From positions 45,972 through 109,971 of the forward strand of contig JBBHKE010002299.1 of assembly GCA_037447655.1 (NCBI GenBank): a stretch of 64,000 nucleotides of DNA, written 5' to 3'. Origin of the DNA: Zygnema cylindricum (lineage: Eukaryota; Streptophyta; Zygnematophyceae; Zygnematales; Zygnemataceae). This document shows, piece by piece, positions 62,931 to 64,000 of this stretch. Below the pieces are notes generated by a model. That model was not told where the DNA came from. It saw nothing but the letters and a program-made list of their open reading frames with translations, and did no database searches. How positions within the stretch are numbered: the first letter of the stretch is position 1; each line of letters starts with the position of its first letter. Made by a program: the position numbers and the translations under genes.

Positions 62931-64000
62931 ATTCGCTGATCTGAGGGAAGCCGAACAAATGCTACTCCAAACCCCTCTAAACTTCAAGGGAATGCTCAAA
63001 ATGTACTCCAAACTCAATAACTCCGGAGCAAAAAAGGACTCTCAGCGAGTACACAGATGAACTCCCACGCAGAAATATAATAAACTATCAATATAATAGG
63101 CTCTTTCAGGTTTAACAATATCACCTTTCCCCATAAAATAGAATATAAGGGGCAATTATGAATAATTGCAATGCAAGCTAAACATACCCTGTAAATAAAC
63201 GATGACACAAAGCAGAGAAGATCTCACCCCTCAATGGTACCGAAATTGGATAAGATCCACTTTAACCCCTCCGCTTTCGCGGCTTGGACACGGCAAGACT
63301 CTTCTCCGTTTGAAGCAGCAAAAGGCCAAAATCGCCCAACAGGGTAGATAGTGCCGACTACGACTCCCACAAAAAGACAGATTCCAAAATAGAGATGGCA
63401 ATAGAGTCCAAACACGCAAGCCAAAAGTTCTCCAATAGAAGGTTTGCTTGGAATTTCCTGGGGGTTTTCTCAGGAGACACTAGTGAAAAGCAACCTGTCT
63501 CCTTTGGACCCAAGTGCCTTATACATCAAAGTTTGTCCGGTTGCAGGTACAAAAGGTCAACGTCATGCCACTAGCCAATCAGCGGAGAGCAGATGCAATT
63601 GAACTGGCATAGGACAAATTAAGCCGTATTACACATGGGGCTGAAAGTTATACTCCCAACAGCGGCTAGATCCGCTGCCGAAAGTCATAGTTGGTTCCAC
63701 TATTAGATGACAAAGTACTGAAATGACGTGAAAACGTCAAACTTTGACCTATGTTCATTAATGGACCCTAGGTCGGTTGAACCTAAACTGAAGTCCTACT
63801 GACTCCTAACAGCATAATCTAAATAACAATCCCAAAAGTTACGTGGAATTCCACAATGTACCCTCCACTAGGGCTGGTGGAAACTGGTCCTAGGCAACAA
63901 AACTGCCATCTTTGAGACGGAGCAACTTTGCTGTCCAACCTCCGTTAGGCGTGAACTCAAGTGCGTTGCGCTCAGTATTGGAGATACAGAGAAATGGTCC
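62931..64000. other. No gene recognised
   Basis: No coding region, LTR partner or RNA gene that I can support. Short open frames on the minus strand near 63220-63424 show no known motif. Confidence 0.4.

Noticed and set aside
1-64000. CRISPR arrays, prokaryotic operons, integrons
   Set aside because: No regularly spaced identical repeats or bacterial-type gene packing. All recognisable coding sequence is eukaryotic retroelement.

Overview
This window is a nested graveyard of LTR retrotransposons from a eukaryotic nuclear genome. I see no intact host gene, no rRNA or tRNA gene, no CRISPR array and no prokaryotic operon. The element types (Ty1/copia, Ty3/gypsy, a chromodomain-type gypsy relic), the initiator-tRNA-Met priming and the WRKY-like and GTAC-type promoter motifs suggest the green lineage (Streptophyta). 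A gypsy element carrying a cytosine methyltransferase is a trait reported for charophyte algae and, separately, dinoflagellates, so a charophyte or another non-seed streptophyte is the best guess. The species cannot be fixed from sequence alone.

Layout. 1-3.2 kb: an unidentified decayed minus-strand gene and a chromovirus integrase relic (minus). 3.2-4.7 kb: a copia LTR and RNase H relic (minus). 5.4-18.5 kb: Gyp-F (plus), a gypsy element with gag, two zinc knuckles, protease, a C5-cytosine methyltransferase, RT, RNase H, integrase and a terminal PHD finger, then an inverted copy of its own gag before the 3' repeat. 18.5-19.5 kb and 23.8-28.2 kb: AT-rich non-coding DNA with a dispersed palindrome-rich repeat. 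19536-23834: Cop-E, a non-autonomous copia-like element with a 5-bp target-site duplication (TSD). 28.2-61.0 kb: one nested stack. Cop-C (plus) has Cop-B (minus) in its 3' LTR. Cop-B's 3' LTR is split by Cop-D (minus, TSD CTAAA), Cop-I (minus) and Cop-A (plus, TSD CACTT). Cop-B's interior holds Cop-E2 (plus), and Cop-E2's gag is broken by Gyp-G (minus), a second integrase-PHD gypsy. 61-64 kb: element fragments and unassigned sequence.

Shared biology. The copia-like families all start gag at or beside a primer-binding site that matches the anticodon arm of initiator tRNA-Met, as in half-tRNA priming by Drosophila copia. Most of their LTRs also share a hairpin whose stem changes in a compensated way between families, followed by an antisense tRNA-like A-box/B-box/TTTT module. 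In Gyp-F the methyltransferase lies between protease and reverse transcriptase in the same reading frame, and the integrase ends in a PHD finger. Writer and reader modules on one retroelement are the most striking system here.

Nearly all coding regions are broken. The 452-codon methyltransferase frame is the longest uninterrupted one in the window.
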